From Rhodospirillales bacterium (GTDB lineage: Bacteria; Pseudomonadota; Alphaproteobacteria; Rhodospirillales; UBA2165), in the NCBI GenBank assembly GCA_012960465.1, contig DUBF01000160.1, positions 1 through 64,000 on the forward strand: a DNA stretch of 64,000 bases, read 5' to 3'. The notes below the pieces were generated by a model. It was not told where the DNA came from and searched no databases. It saw only the letters and a program-made list of their open reading frames with translations. Of the stretch, positions 21,141-29,923 are shown piece after piece (the stretch's first letter is position 1; each line of letters opens with the position of its first letter). Made by a program: the position numbers and the translations under genes.

Positions 21141-22193
21141 ATGAGTTCACACAAAAAACCCATAAAACCCGCCAACCAATCTTTTGAGCAAAAAGACAGC
21201 GCAAAATCTGAGCAATCCGGCGTTTATCTCAAACAATATATGGGGCTGTTCGAGAAATACCTGAATGATCCCGATATTTCTGAAATCTGCGTGAATAAAC
21301 CAGGTGAGCTTTGGATTGAAAAGGCCGGTGAGCCTGAAATGCTATTCATCGAAAACAAAGACATCACCGATGATATTTTATGGCGTTTGGGTCGTTTGGT
21401 CGCCAATTACACCGATCAATCCATAGCGGCCAATAAGCCTTTATTATCGGCATCACTTCCAAGCGGTGAGCGTATCCAGTTTGCAACGCCGCCTATTTCT
21501 CGTTTTGGCGTTGCACTCTCCATCCGAAAGCAAGTCATGCGGGATTTGAGCCTTGATGACTATCGGGAAATGGGGGCTTTTGAGAGCTTAAAAGAAAGCA
21601 GTGCATCGAAAACCGACATTAATCAAACCCTGCAATCCAATCTTGAAGCTGGCCAATATCAGGACTTTATTTCTGCTGCCATTCGCGCCAAGAAAAATAT
21701 CATTGTTTCCGGAGGAACATCGACGGGAAAAACCACTCTTTTGAACGCAATTTTAAAAGAGATTGAGCCGCATGAGCGCATAGTCACAATCGAAGACACG
21801 CCCGAAGTCATGCCGCCCCAGAAAAATCATGTCTCACTTCTGGCATCCAAAGGCGATCAAGGGCAAAGCAAAGTCACTATTCAGGATTTATTGGAAGCCA
21901 GCCTTCGTTTTAGACCAGACCGTATTTTACTTGGTGAGCTACGCGGCAAGGAAGCTTATAGCTTTCTTCGCGCTGTCAATACTGGCCATCCGGGATCAAT
22001 TACCACAATTCACGCCGATACGCCTCAAGGGGCATTAGAGCAAATCTGTTTGATGGTGATGCAAGCCAATCTCGGCCTCACCCATGACCAGATCATGGCT
22101 TATATCAGCTCGATCATAGATGTTGTGATCCAACTCAAGCGCATTGGCGGCAAACGCATTATTTCTGAAATCTGGTATCCGGGGGGTTCATGA
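21141..22193 (+). CDS. virB11: VirB11 hexameric ATPase
   Basis: 350 residues from the ATG at 21141, which follows GGCGTGAG; upstream in-frame starts lie within virB10. It has the N-terminal domain, then Walker A GGTSTGKTT (about 189-197), the Asp box (VTIEDTPE), a Walker B-like RPDRILLGELRG and the His box GHPGSITTIHAD. VirB11 switches the machine between pilus assembly and DNA transfer. The stop overlaps virD4 (ATGA). Confidence 0.95.
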   Translation: MSSHKKPIKPANQSFEQKDSAKSEQSGVYLKQYMGLFEKYLNDPDISEICVNKPGELWIEKAGEPEMLFIENKDITDDILWRLGRLVANYTDQSIAANKPLLSASLPSGERIQFATPPISRFGVALSIRKQVMRDLSLDDYREMGAFESLKESSASKTDINQTLQSNLEAGQYQDFISAAIRAKKNIIVSGGTSTGKTTLLNAILKEIEPHERIVTIEDTPEVMPPQKNHVSLLASKGDQGQSKVTIQDLLEASLRFRPDRILLGELRGKEAYSFLRAVNTGHPGSITTIHADTPQGALEQICLMVMQANLGLTHDQIMAYISSIIDVVIQLKRIGGKRIISEIWYPGGS

Positions 22194-23998
22194 GCGACAC
22201 AAATATAAAATATCTCTATGGTTTTGGCGGCATCTTTGGCCTTATTCTCTATTCCTATGCCGCATCACTCATGTTTTTCCTGCTCTCAAAACAGCCTTTG
22301 GAATTCGCAAACCCGCTTTCCATCTGGTTTACATTTGGAAATGAGATTGACGAGCAAACAGGGTCACGCCTGTTTGTAGCTTTCGGCGCCCCTGCCCTTG
22401 CGCTCATATTTATTGCAGGTCAAATTTATGACACGGCCTTCAAAGGTAAGGATATTTTCGGAAAAGCGCACTGGGCAAGCTTAAGAGAAATCACGAAGGC
22501 GCGGCTTTTTGCTAAAACCGGTGTGATCCTGGGCAAATTTAAAAACCAGTATCTCATCAGCGATCATCCCACGCATAGCATTATTGTAGCACCGACCAGA
22601 TCGGGTAAAGGTGTCGGTATTGTCGTTCCAAATCTCTTAAATTGGCCGGGATCAGTCATTTGCTTTGATGTAAAGCATGAAAACTATAGAAAAACCGCCG
22701 GTTTTAGAAAAGAGCATGGTCATGGTGTCTTCATGTGGTCGCCAATGGATGAGCATGGCCTCTCGCACCGCTATAACCCGCTCGATGCTGTGAGCCAAGA
22801 CCCGCATCAATGCGTGAGTGATTTACAAGTCATTGCCAAAATCCTGATACAAGACCCTCCCAAAAGTGACCCGATATGGGCGTCTGAAGCCCGTGCCCTT
22901 TTTGTCGGCCTTGCACTTTATGTGATGAATAATAATGCCATGCCTTCAACAATAGGGGCTATTAACAGACTTTTAGGAACTGAAGCCGATTTGGGCGATG
23001 TATGCCGGCATATTGTTCAAACGCACACTGAACTTACCTCCACAGTTAAAAAATCTCTGATGAATTTTGCAAATAAGGCTGCCAAAGAGCGCTCCGGTGT
23101 AAAATCTTCTCTTAATCAGGCCATAAATTTGTGGGATAACCCTCTGATTGATGCCGCCACATCGGAAACAGATTTTAAAATTGGAGATTTACGCCGTAAT
23201 AAGCTCTCAATTTATGTTGGCGTTCTAACTGGTCAGATTGAAACACTCACGCCCTTGCTACGCATCTTTTTCGAACAAATTATCACCAAGCTTTCTATGA
23301 AAGAGCCAGGCGAAGATGAACCGCATAAGGTTTTAATGCTGCTCGATGAGTTTCATATGTTGGGCCGCATAGATTCCATGACCACCGCATTCACTCTTCT
23401 GGCTGGCTATAATGTCCGCGTTATGGCCGTGGTGCAGTCTTTGAATTGGCTTGATGTGACATATGGCCGTGAAAAACGGAACGGTATTCTTTCTTGCTGC
23501 GCCCACCAGGTTTTTTTTGCAACAAATGATCTTGCAACAGCGCAATATGTCTCTGAAAGCTGCGGCCAACAAACCGTTGAAGTGACTTCCAGATCAAAGA
23601 AAAAATCCATGCGTTATGAAGCGCCTATGGATAATGTCTCGCAGCGTGGCCGGCCTCTGATTGAAAAACATGAAATGCGGGACTTTCCGCAAGACAAGGA
23701 AATTATATTAGTGGAATCCTCATCCCCCATTAAGGCCGATAAGCTAAAGTATTTTAGCGACAAAAATTTCAAATCCCGTGAGATTGCTGCGCCGATTGTG
23801 CCGAAACTGAACATCATGGAAAACGATATTCCTAAATTTGATATTCCAACCGAAGAAGAAAAAAAGGCGCAAAAAACCAAAGACCCTAATCAAAGCGATA
23901 TGTTTGATAGGAAAAATGAAAGCATTGCAGACACTATTCCTGAGGAAGAAAATCAAAATGCAGATGTTCTAGAACTATTATCCGACAATTTGAAATAG
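22190..23998 (+). CDS. virD4: VirD4 type IV coupling protein
   Basis: 602 residues with two N-terminal membrane helices and a TraG/VirD4 ATPase domain with Walker A APTRSGKGVG (about 134-143) and Walker B LLDEFHMLG (about 384). The C-terminal tail is acidic, and its last 60 codons are duplicated as a relic at 425-645. It recruits the relaxase-DNA complex to the channel. The 3' end overlaps the convergent glutaredoxin/MauE gene by 21 bases. Confidence 0.96.
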   Translation: MSDTNIKYLYGFGGIFGLILYSYAASLMFFLLSKQPLEFANPLSIWFTFGNEIDEQTGSRLFVAFGAPALALIFIAGQIYDTAFKGKDIFGKAHWASLREITKARLFAKTGVILGKFKNQYLISDHPTHSIIVAPTRSGKGVGIVVPNLLNWPGSVICFDVKHENYRKTAGFRKEHGHGVFMWSPMDEHGLSHRYNPLDAVSQDPHQCVSDLQVIAKILIQDPPKSDPIWASEARALFVGLALYVMNNNAMPSTIGAINRLLGTEADLGDVCRHIVQTHTELTSTVKKSLMNFANKAAKERSGVKSSLNQAINLWDNPLIDAATSETDFKIGDLRRNKLSIYVGVLTGQIETLTPLLRIFFEQIITKLSMKEPGEDEPHKVLMLLDEFHMLGRIDSMTTAFTLLAGYNVRVMAVVQSLNWLDVTYGREKRNGILSCCAHQVFFATNDLATAQYVSESCGQQTVEVTSRSKKKSMRYEAPMDNVSQRGRPLIEKHEMRDFPQDKEIILVESSSPIKADKLKYFSDKNFKSREIAAPIVPKLNIMENDIPKFDIPTEEEKKAQKTKDPNQSDMFDRKNESIADTIPEEENQNADVLELLSDNLK

Positions 23999-24718
23999 CA
24001 TCCAAGCAGCCATAGCCATCATCATAAGGTTTTCAGTCAAAGATACAAAGCCAAGCGGAACATTGCTATTACCGCCAACACAAGCGCATTTTAATTCGCG
24101 TTTGTCAATATAAACGGCTTTGAACACGGAGACCGCGCCGATTGTACCAATAAACAATGCAGCAGGTGCCGAGACGATTGTCAAAAACCCAGAAATCATA
24201 GCAGCGCCGGCAAACATTTCTACGAACGGATACACGTAAGCATATTTGACCCACTTTTGGGCTAGCAGATCATAATTCAAAAATTGTAAACTAAATGCTT
24301 CAAGGTCTCGCAGCTTTTGGATGGCCAGAGCGCACATACTGATCGCAATAAAAAGCTCAATAACTCTTATGACATTTAACTCACCGAGTGCCCAAGCTGT
24401 GGAAAGTGCCATCAGGAAAGTTGTCGCAAAGATCGCAATTATTGGTTTGTAGGTTGTGCCTTCCTGCTTTTTGCCGAAAAACTCTTTCAAATCATCGTAG
24501 CCCCCAACACGCTTATCATTGATAAAGGTTTGCGGAGTGGTTTTTACGCCGTGCTTTTCTTTAAATTGATCTGTTTCTTCACGGCTTGTTAGATGATGAT
24601 CTTCAACCTCGTAACCTTGGCTTTTCAAAAGATCAAGAGATTTACGGCCATACGGGCAAATATGTTTGCCCATAACCATGCGATAAACGACGGCTTTTTT
24701 ATTAGAGGGCATTTCCAT
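23978..24718 (-). CDS. Glutaredoxin-MauE/DoxX-like membrane fusion protein
   Basis: About 246 residues. Residues 1-80 are a glutaredoxin fold with CPYG as active site and the cis-Pro/Gly-Gly motifs TTPQTFI and VGGYDDL. The remainder is a four-helix MauE/DoxX-like membrane domain with CACVGG near the end. It may pass electrons or reshape thiols across the inner membrane during copper stress. The start is uncertain among ATGs at 24733, 24718 and 24712; 24718 is placed well behind AAGGA. It overlaps the DUF305 gene. Confidence 0.8.
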   Translation of the reverse strand: MEMPSNKKAVVYRMVMGKHICPYGRKSLDLLKSQGYEVEDHHLTSREETDQFKEKHGVKTTPQTFINDKRVGGYDDLKEFFGKKQEGTTYKPIIAIFATTFLMALSTAWALGELNVIRVIELFIAISMCALAIQKLRDLEAFSLQFLNYDLLAQKWVKYAYVYPFVEMFAGAAMISGFLTIVSAPAALFIGTIGAVSVFKAVYIDKRELKCACVGGNSNVPLGFVSLTENLMMMAMAAWMLFQIVG

Positions 24719-25229
24719 CCACCTTTCCTTCAAATTTAGGAATTGGGCGAGCCTGTCTTTCTTCTTCAGTGGTTACCTTGCCGTTAGCTTTAATATCGTC
24801 AATGAGCCATTCCATTTCCTTAATCTCTTTTCTTTGAGCCCTGATAATATCATCCGCTAATTTACGCACTCTTATATCTTCAATATTGGACCGCTCACTC
24901 GTCATAATGGCTATAGAATGGTGAGGAATCATAGCGCTCATATATGATGTATCGCCCACAGTTGTTTGACTGCGCACCAAGAATAAAGCTCCTGCAAAAA
25001 CAATAACACTGCCCGTATAAATTAAAATGTTTTTACTCCTATCCTTATACATGCCCAGCATAAAAGAGAGCATTACGATGGCCATAGCTGCCCCCATGAC
25101 AAAGGCCATATAAAATCGCGTTTCACTCCAAAACGCATGCTCAATTATTGAATATGAATTAAGGTACATCAGCCCAAGCATAATTGCCGTGGAAGTCGCT
25201 ATCATTGCAAAAAAACGTGAATATTTCAT
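24702..25229 (-). CDS. DUF305 family membrane protein
   Basis: 175 residues. Three or four membrane helices precede the DUF305 core: YMSAMIPHHSIAIMTSER, then LADDII, AQRKEI and EM. DUF305 proteins (ferritin-like helical, His/Met-rich) recur in copper- and silver-resistance islands. Function is not established. It is preceded by AAGGAGATAAAA. Confidence 0.82.
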   Translation of the reverse strand: MKYSRFFAMIATSTAIMLGLMYLNSYSIIEHAFWSETRFYMAFVMGAAMAIVMLSFMLGMYKDRSKNILIYTGSVIVFAGALFLVRSQTTVGDTSYMSAMIPHHSIAIMTSERSNIEDIRVRKLADDIIRAQRKEIKEMEWLIDDIKANGKVTTEEERQARPIPKFEGKVDGNAL

Positions 25230-25311
25230 TTTTATCTCCTTTTTTTTATTAATTGAATTTTATCCAACACTTTCGAAAGGAAATAGTTCCATTTTAAAGG
25301 CTTAACACTTA

Positions 25312-25749
25312 TTAATCATGCCCATTTTTGTTTAAGAATTGTCCTGCCGTGGAATAAAAAAAAGTTGCCGACCATGTCAGCATCATAAATCCAGCCAACG
25401 CTTCGGTAATGGCAAATATTTTAAAATGTCCTTCAGGATAAAAATCACTCATTCCTAGCGTTGTATAATTAGCGCCAGAAAAATATATATAGTCGCGGGA
25501 TATTGGTTCGAATTTTTCGGTAAAATCTCCCAAATTTGTATGGGTATGTAGAAAATAGAAAATACCAGCATACATTAAAATCTCTAATAAATGCAGCATA
25601 GCGATACCAGACATGAGGGCAAGGGGAACAATATGTTTAGATGTATCCCAACGTCTTGCCAGACCAGCTATATATCGTAATCCACAATAATGAACACAAA
25701 CCGTCATAAAGAGCATAAGCAGACTCAATAATGTAGCGATTATCATCAT
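25312..25749 (-). CDS. Two-helix ion-channel-like membrane protein
   Basis: 145 residues with three or four hydrophobic helices. The segment ANYTTLGMSDFYPEG followed by a long helix resembles the pore loop and second helix of Ion_trans_2 potassium-channel proteins, with TTLGMSD in place of the TVGYGD filter. The deviating filter suggests altered or no K+ selectivity. Its start overlaps the stop of the glutamate-synthase-like gene. Confidence 0.65.
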   Translation of the reverse strand: MMIIATLLSLLMLFMTVCVHYCGLRYIAGLARRWDTSKHIVPLALMSGIAMLHLLEILMYAGIFYFLHTHTNLGDFTEKFEPISRDYIYFSGANYTTLGMSDFYPEGHFKIFAITEALAGFMMLTWSATFFYSTAGQFLNKNGHD

Positions 25750-27176
25750 ATTGTCTGTCCTCCTATATGTGATTTCTGAAGTTCGCGTATATTCTTGACA
25801 CCACAGCTATGGGAAATCATTGCAACCTCATTACGTAACTGGTTTACGTAGTTAGCGACTTTGTGTTTTTTGTCATGGGGTTTGAGAGCTTTTTGCAGCT
25901 TCGGATTATGGGTTGCAACACCACTAGGACAACGATCAGTATGGCATTTCAATGCCATTATACAGCCTATGGAAAACATAAACCCACGAGCTGAAACAAC
26001 ATAATCTGCCCCATTGGCCATTGCCCATGCAACATCCGCTGCTGTAACCAGCTTGCCCGATGCAATAATTTTTATTCTATCCTTCAAATCATATTCCTTT
26101 AAAATTGTCTCTATTAAAGGTAAAGCTTCATGAATTGAAAGCGCTGCATTATCCATTAAAGTCATTGGTGATGCGCCAGTTCCGCCTTCCGCACCATCAA
26201 TAGTAATAAAATCCGGAGCATCCTTCTCACCTCGTATTTTAATTTCATCACAAAGATCTCTTAGCCACTGAGGATCACCTAGCGCGGTTTTGAAACCTAC
26301 GGGTTTTCCAGTAATATTTCTTAAAAGAGAAATAAAATCGATAAGATCTTTAATATCCGTGACTTCTGCATGACGATTAGGTGAAATTGAATCTTCACCC
26401 ACTGGAATATTTCGTATTTCAGCAATTTCTTGTGTCACTTTTTTTGCTGGTAACACCCCGCCCTTGCCGGGCTTTGCACCTTGGCTTAATTTTAGTTCAA
26501 ACATTTTGATTTGGGGCTTAGCCGCAATCTCACGCAATTTATTTTTACATAGATTACCTTGCTGATCTCGAACACCATATTTAGCGGTGCCTATTTCAAA
26601 AACAATATCCGGATTACCTTGCAAATGATATGGTGCCAAACCACCCTCGCCAGTATTTAACCAGCATCCAGCCATTTCCGTACCATATGAAAGAGCCTCG
26701 ACAGCTGGTGCGGACAATGCGCCATAACTCATAGCAGACATATTGAAGAAAGAAGGTGGTTTATATGGAGTTTTACAATATGGGCCAATAGTTAGAACAG
26801 GCACATCAGTAGTTTCATCAGCGTTAAGCGGTATTACAGCATTTTTGAAGAAAAATGGCCGTTTTAAAAAATTAACCCGTGTACCAAAACCCCTGATAGG
26901 CTCTTGTCCATCTGAAACTTCATAAATCCAATGACGTATAGCACGTGAAAAAGGAAGTTCTTCTCGATCATCGAAATCAATGTACCTTCTGTAAAACTCC
27001 CCTATCGTTTCCGCAAATGGTCTAAAATGTCCTAAAACAGGATAATTTCTATTTACAGCATCTTTCGCCCATAACTTGTCGTGAATAAACACTACAATAA
27101 TACATAATACAGCAACGCCGATTACTAAAATAAAAAGAGTGGATAAAAAATCCATATGGAAGAAAGCATTGTTCAT
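25746..27176 (-). CDS. FMN-binding glutamate-synthase-family protein
   Basis: 476 residues. One N-terminal membrane helix (about 10-30) precedes a GltB-type FMN barrel: YGALSAPAVEALSYG, LKLSQGAKPGKGGVLP, ITIDGAEGGTGASP and CHTDRCPSGVATHNP are all family landmarks, the last including the Cys cluster. The amidotransferase and FAD subunits are absent, so it is not a complete glutamate synthase. Such stand-alone proteins occur in many bacteria, substrate unknown. Its placement in a copper block with membrane and redox proteins is unusual. Confidence 0.88.
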   Translation of the reverse strand: MNNAFFHMDFLSTLFILVIGVAVLCIIVVFIHDKLWAKDAVNRNYPVLGHFRPFAETIGEFYRRYIDFDDREELPFSRAIRHWIYEVSDGQEPIRGFGTRVNFLKRPFFFKNAVIPLNADETTDVPVLTIGPYCKTPYKPPSFFNMSAMSYGALSAPAVEALSYGTEMAGCWLNTGEGGLAPYHLQGNPDIVFEIGTAKYGVRDQQGNLCKNKLREIAAKPQIKMFELKLSQGAKPGKGGVLPAKKVTQEIAEIRNIPVGEDSISPNRHAEVTDIKDLIDFISLLRNITGKPVGFKTALGDPQWLRDLCDEIKIRGEKDAPDFITIDGAEGGTGASPMTLMDNAALSIHEALPLIETILKEYDLKDRIKIIASGKLVTAADVAWAMANGADYVVSARGFMFSIGCIMALKCHTDRCPSGVATHNPKLQKALKPHDKKHKVANYVNQLRNEVAMISHSCGVKNIRELQKSHIGGQTI

Positions 27177-27180
27177 AATC

Positions 27181-28080
27181 TTAAAACCAGCTTTTTATGC
27201 CGACGACAAACGCCGTGTTGTTCGTTTGCTCGCCGTCCGCTTCGAGCATATCCTTGGTTTCAAAGGTGGCTTGTTCCCAACTCACGCCAACATAAGGCGC
27301 AAATTTGCGGCTGACTTCGTAACGCAGGCGCAATCCTGTTTCAAAGCCGGTTATACCAGAGCCGATATTGTAATCCTCCACATCCTGCACGGCGACTTCC
27401 GTTTCAAAACGCGGTTGTAAAATCAGGCGCTGAGATAAAAGCAAATCATATTCGGCTTCCAGAACAGCTGAGATGTCGCCCTCATCACTGATGTAAGAAG
27501 TCGCCTCTACTTCAAACCAATAGGGAGCCAGCCCCTGAACGCCAAATGCGGCAAAGTCGCGGTCATCTGCTTCGCTAATAAAATCGTGGCGGAGCCCCGC
27601 TTGCAAATCCCAAAACGAAGCAATATTACGGCTGTAGAGTGCCTCAAAACTTGTTTGTTCATGTTGATCTTTACTTGTGTTGTATTCGCCTTCGGCCTTC
27701 AGCCACACCTTATTATAGTCGTTTCCGATCCATCCTTGCGTATCATACAGCACCGCATTATCACCCTGTTGGGATCGATGCTCAATTCTATCACCAATTA
27801 CTTGATAAAAGATTTGATCGTCATGAACCAACTGCATACCAAAATTTTGCTGAGGGCCGTCCTGTCCATCTTCAACTGTTTTAACGATGGGTTTCCCGAC
27901 TTGCGGATGAGTTTTAACATCGCGGTAATCCGCCGGCATATTTCTTTCTTTGGGCTCGACAAATTTTTCAGGTTCCTCCTGTGTCATAGAATTGCCCTGA
28001 TGTATCGAATGATCCATTTGTGCATATGCTTTAAAAGGTAAAATAAAAGTAACTGCTGTTAATAAAAAATATTTTTTCAT
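27181..28080 (-). CDS. copB: Copper resistance outer-membrane protein CopB
   Basis: 299 residues from the ATG at 28080, which follows AAGGA and gives a clean signal peptide (ending KAYAQ). The short His/Met-containing N-terminus (MDHSIHQGNSM) is followed by a CopB beta-barrel domain (WLKAEGEYN, LQAGLRHDF, LRLRYEVSRKFAPYVGV, ending in WF). CopB works with the CopA oxidase in periplasmic/outer-membrane copper handling. An upstream ATG (28104) lies inside the oxidase gene. Confidence 0.9.
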   Translation of the reverse strand: MKKYFLLTAVTFILPFKAYAQMDHSIHQGNSMTQEEPEKFVEPKERNMPADYRDVKTHPQVGKPIVKTVEDGQDGPQQNFGMQLVHDDQIFYQVIGDRIEHRSQQGDNAVLYDTQGWIGNDYNKVWLKAEGEYNTSKDQHEQTSFEALYSRNIASFWDLQAGLRHDFISEADDRDFAAFGVQGLAPYWFEVEATSYISDEGDISAVLEAEYDLLLSQRLILQPRFETEVAVQDVEDYNIGSGITGFETGLRLRYEVSRKFAPYVGVSWEQATFETKDMLEADGEQTNNTAFVVGIKSWF

Positions 28081-28096
28081 GATCTTATCCTTTTCC

Positions 28097-29878
28097 TTAA
28101 GCAACTCGTACAGCCTGCATCATGCCCGCTTCCATATGATACAAAAGATGGCAGTGAAACGCCCAATCGCCTTTTTCTATAGGGGTAATCAGGGCAGACA
28201 ACTTCTCGCCGGGTTTCATAAGGAGCGTATGTTTATAAGGTAGTTTCTCATGAGGGTTGCCGTTTTCTAACTGCATCCACATGCCGTGCAAATGGATCGG
28301 GTGTTCCATCATGGTATGATTGACAAGATAAAGTCTGAGCCGCTCATTATGCCTAAATAAGTAAGGCCCATCTTGCTCGGTAAATTTCTTGCCGTCAAAG
28401 GAGAACATATAGCGTTCCATATTAGCGGTAAGATTAATCGTCATTTCCCGGTCAACTTCTGCTTTATAAGGCTGCGGTTCATTCGAAGTCAGATCTTTGT
28501 ATGTTAGGACTTTCCATCCATCTTTGCCCAAACCGATACCAGGGTCCGCAAGTCTGTCTTTTGGGTTTTTAATAACCATTACGACATTTGATCTGGATTT
28601 ATCCGGAAGATCACTAGGCGTAGTCATACCATGGTCCATACCAGCATGGTTCATACTGCCCATATCCCCCTTAGTATCACCCATGTCCATCATTTTCCCA
28701 CTTCCCATATCCATGCCGGCCATCATGCCAATATCTTCCATCTTTCTAATCGGACGCGGGCGTAAAGGGGGAATAGCTGCACTTAAACCCGGCTCAGGAG
28801 AGAGCGTTCCGCGCGCGTATCCACTGCGGTCCAAACTTTCTGCAAATATTGTGAATGGCCTATCCGCACGCGGTGTTACTAAAACATCGTACGTTTCGGC
28901 AACGCCAATACGGAACTCATGGAAATCCACCGGCTTTACTTTTTTGCCGTCTACCATGACAACTTTCATATCAAGCCCGGGTATACGAACGTCGAATGTA
29001 CTCATCGCGGCAGCATTGATAAAACGTAAGCGAACGGTTTCACCCGGATTGAAAATCCCAGTCCAATTCATTTGCGGCGAATTGCCGTTCATCAAATATG
29101 TATAAGTTGCCGCTGTCACATCAGCCAGATCAACGGGCATCATGCGCATTTTGCCCCACATAAGGCGTTCATTTACGGTTTTTCCAAGCCCCTTTTCTGA
29201 CACATCATCAAAGAAGTCCCAAACAGTTCGTTTTTGGTAATTATAATAATCTCCAGAGCGCTTGATATTAGCGAAAATCGCTTCAGGTGTTTCAAACGAC
29301 CAGTCTGATAACACAACTGCGTAGTCCCGATCATAAGAAAATGGTTCAGGGGTTTTAGGTTCAATCACTAGAGGACCGTATGTTCCGGTCTGTTCCTGAA
29401 AAAAAGAATGGCTGTGATACCAATAGGTACCGGCCTGTTTTACTTCGAATTCATATTCATATGTTTCTCCGGGTTGAATACCATTAAAATTAATACCCGG
29501 AACACCGTCCATTCTAAACGGCACCAATAAACCGTGCCAATGTATAGAGGAATGCTCAGTATCCATCATGGAATTTTTAACATTCAGGCGAACTTTATCT
29601 CCCTCGCGCAATTTAACCAAAGGCCCAGGAACTGTTCCGTTTATTGCGCTTGCTTTGCCGGTGCGTCCATTCAAAGTAAAAGGTGCATATCCTATATCAA
29701 GATTATACAAATTCTTGGTTTCAATATGTCTTATGCCTTGCTGATCAACTGCGCCGGAAGCCGTAGTGGATTTAGCCCAAGCCGGTAGAGGCAAACTCAT
29801 ATTGAGACCAGTTACAAAGGCTGCTCCTGCGGCACCTCCTATAAAATGCCTTCTAGATATATTTTGTATTTTCGTCAT
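28097..29878 (-). CDS. copA: Multicopper oxidase CopA (periplasmic copper resistance)
   Basis: 593 residues. A Tat signal (SRRHFIGG, residues 8-15) is followed by three cupredoxin domains. Copper-ligand motifs are visible: HWHGLLVPF, WYHSHSF, HPIHLHGMW and HCHLLYHMEAGMM. A Met-rich insert (many MxxM/MDM/MNH, roughly 385-425) is typical of CopA/PcoA and binds Cu(I). It likely oxidises Cu(I) to the less toxic Cu(II) in the periplasm. The end slightly overlaps the upstream region of copB. Confidence 0.95.
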   Translation of the reverse strand: MTKIQNISRRHFIGGAAGAAFVTGLNMSLPLPAWAKSTTASGAVDQQGIRHIETKNLYNLDIGYAPFTLNGRTGKASAINGTVPGPLVKLREGDKVRLNVKNSMMDTEHSSIHWHGLLVPFRMDGVPGINFNGIQPGETYEYEFEVKQAGTYWYHSHSFFQEQTGTYGPLVIEPKTPEPFSYDRDYAVVLSDWSFETPEAIFANIKRSGDYYNYQKRTVWDFFDDVSEKGLGKTVNERLMWGKMRMMPVDLADVTAATYTYLMNGNSPQMNWTGIFNPGETVRLRFINAAAMSTFDVRIPGLDMKVVMVDGKKVKPVDFHEFRIGVAETYDVLVTPRADRPFTIFAESLDRSGYARGTLSPEPGLSAAIPPLRPRPIRKMEDIGMMAGMDMGSGKMMDMGDTKGDMGSMNHAGMDHGMTTPSDLPDKSRSNVVMVIKNPKDRLADPGIGLGKDGWKVLTYKDLTSNEPQPYKAEVDREMTINLTANMERYMFSFDGKKFTEQDGPYLFRHNERLRLYLVNHTMMEHPIHLHGMWMQLENGNPHEKLPYKHTLLMKPGEKLSALITPIEKGDWAFHCHLLYHMEAGMMQAVRVA

Positions 29879-29923
29879 AAGTAAAAATCTCCATTTTCTT
29901 CAACGGTTTCAGAGGGATAAAGT

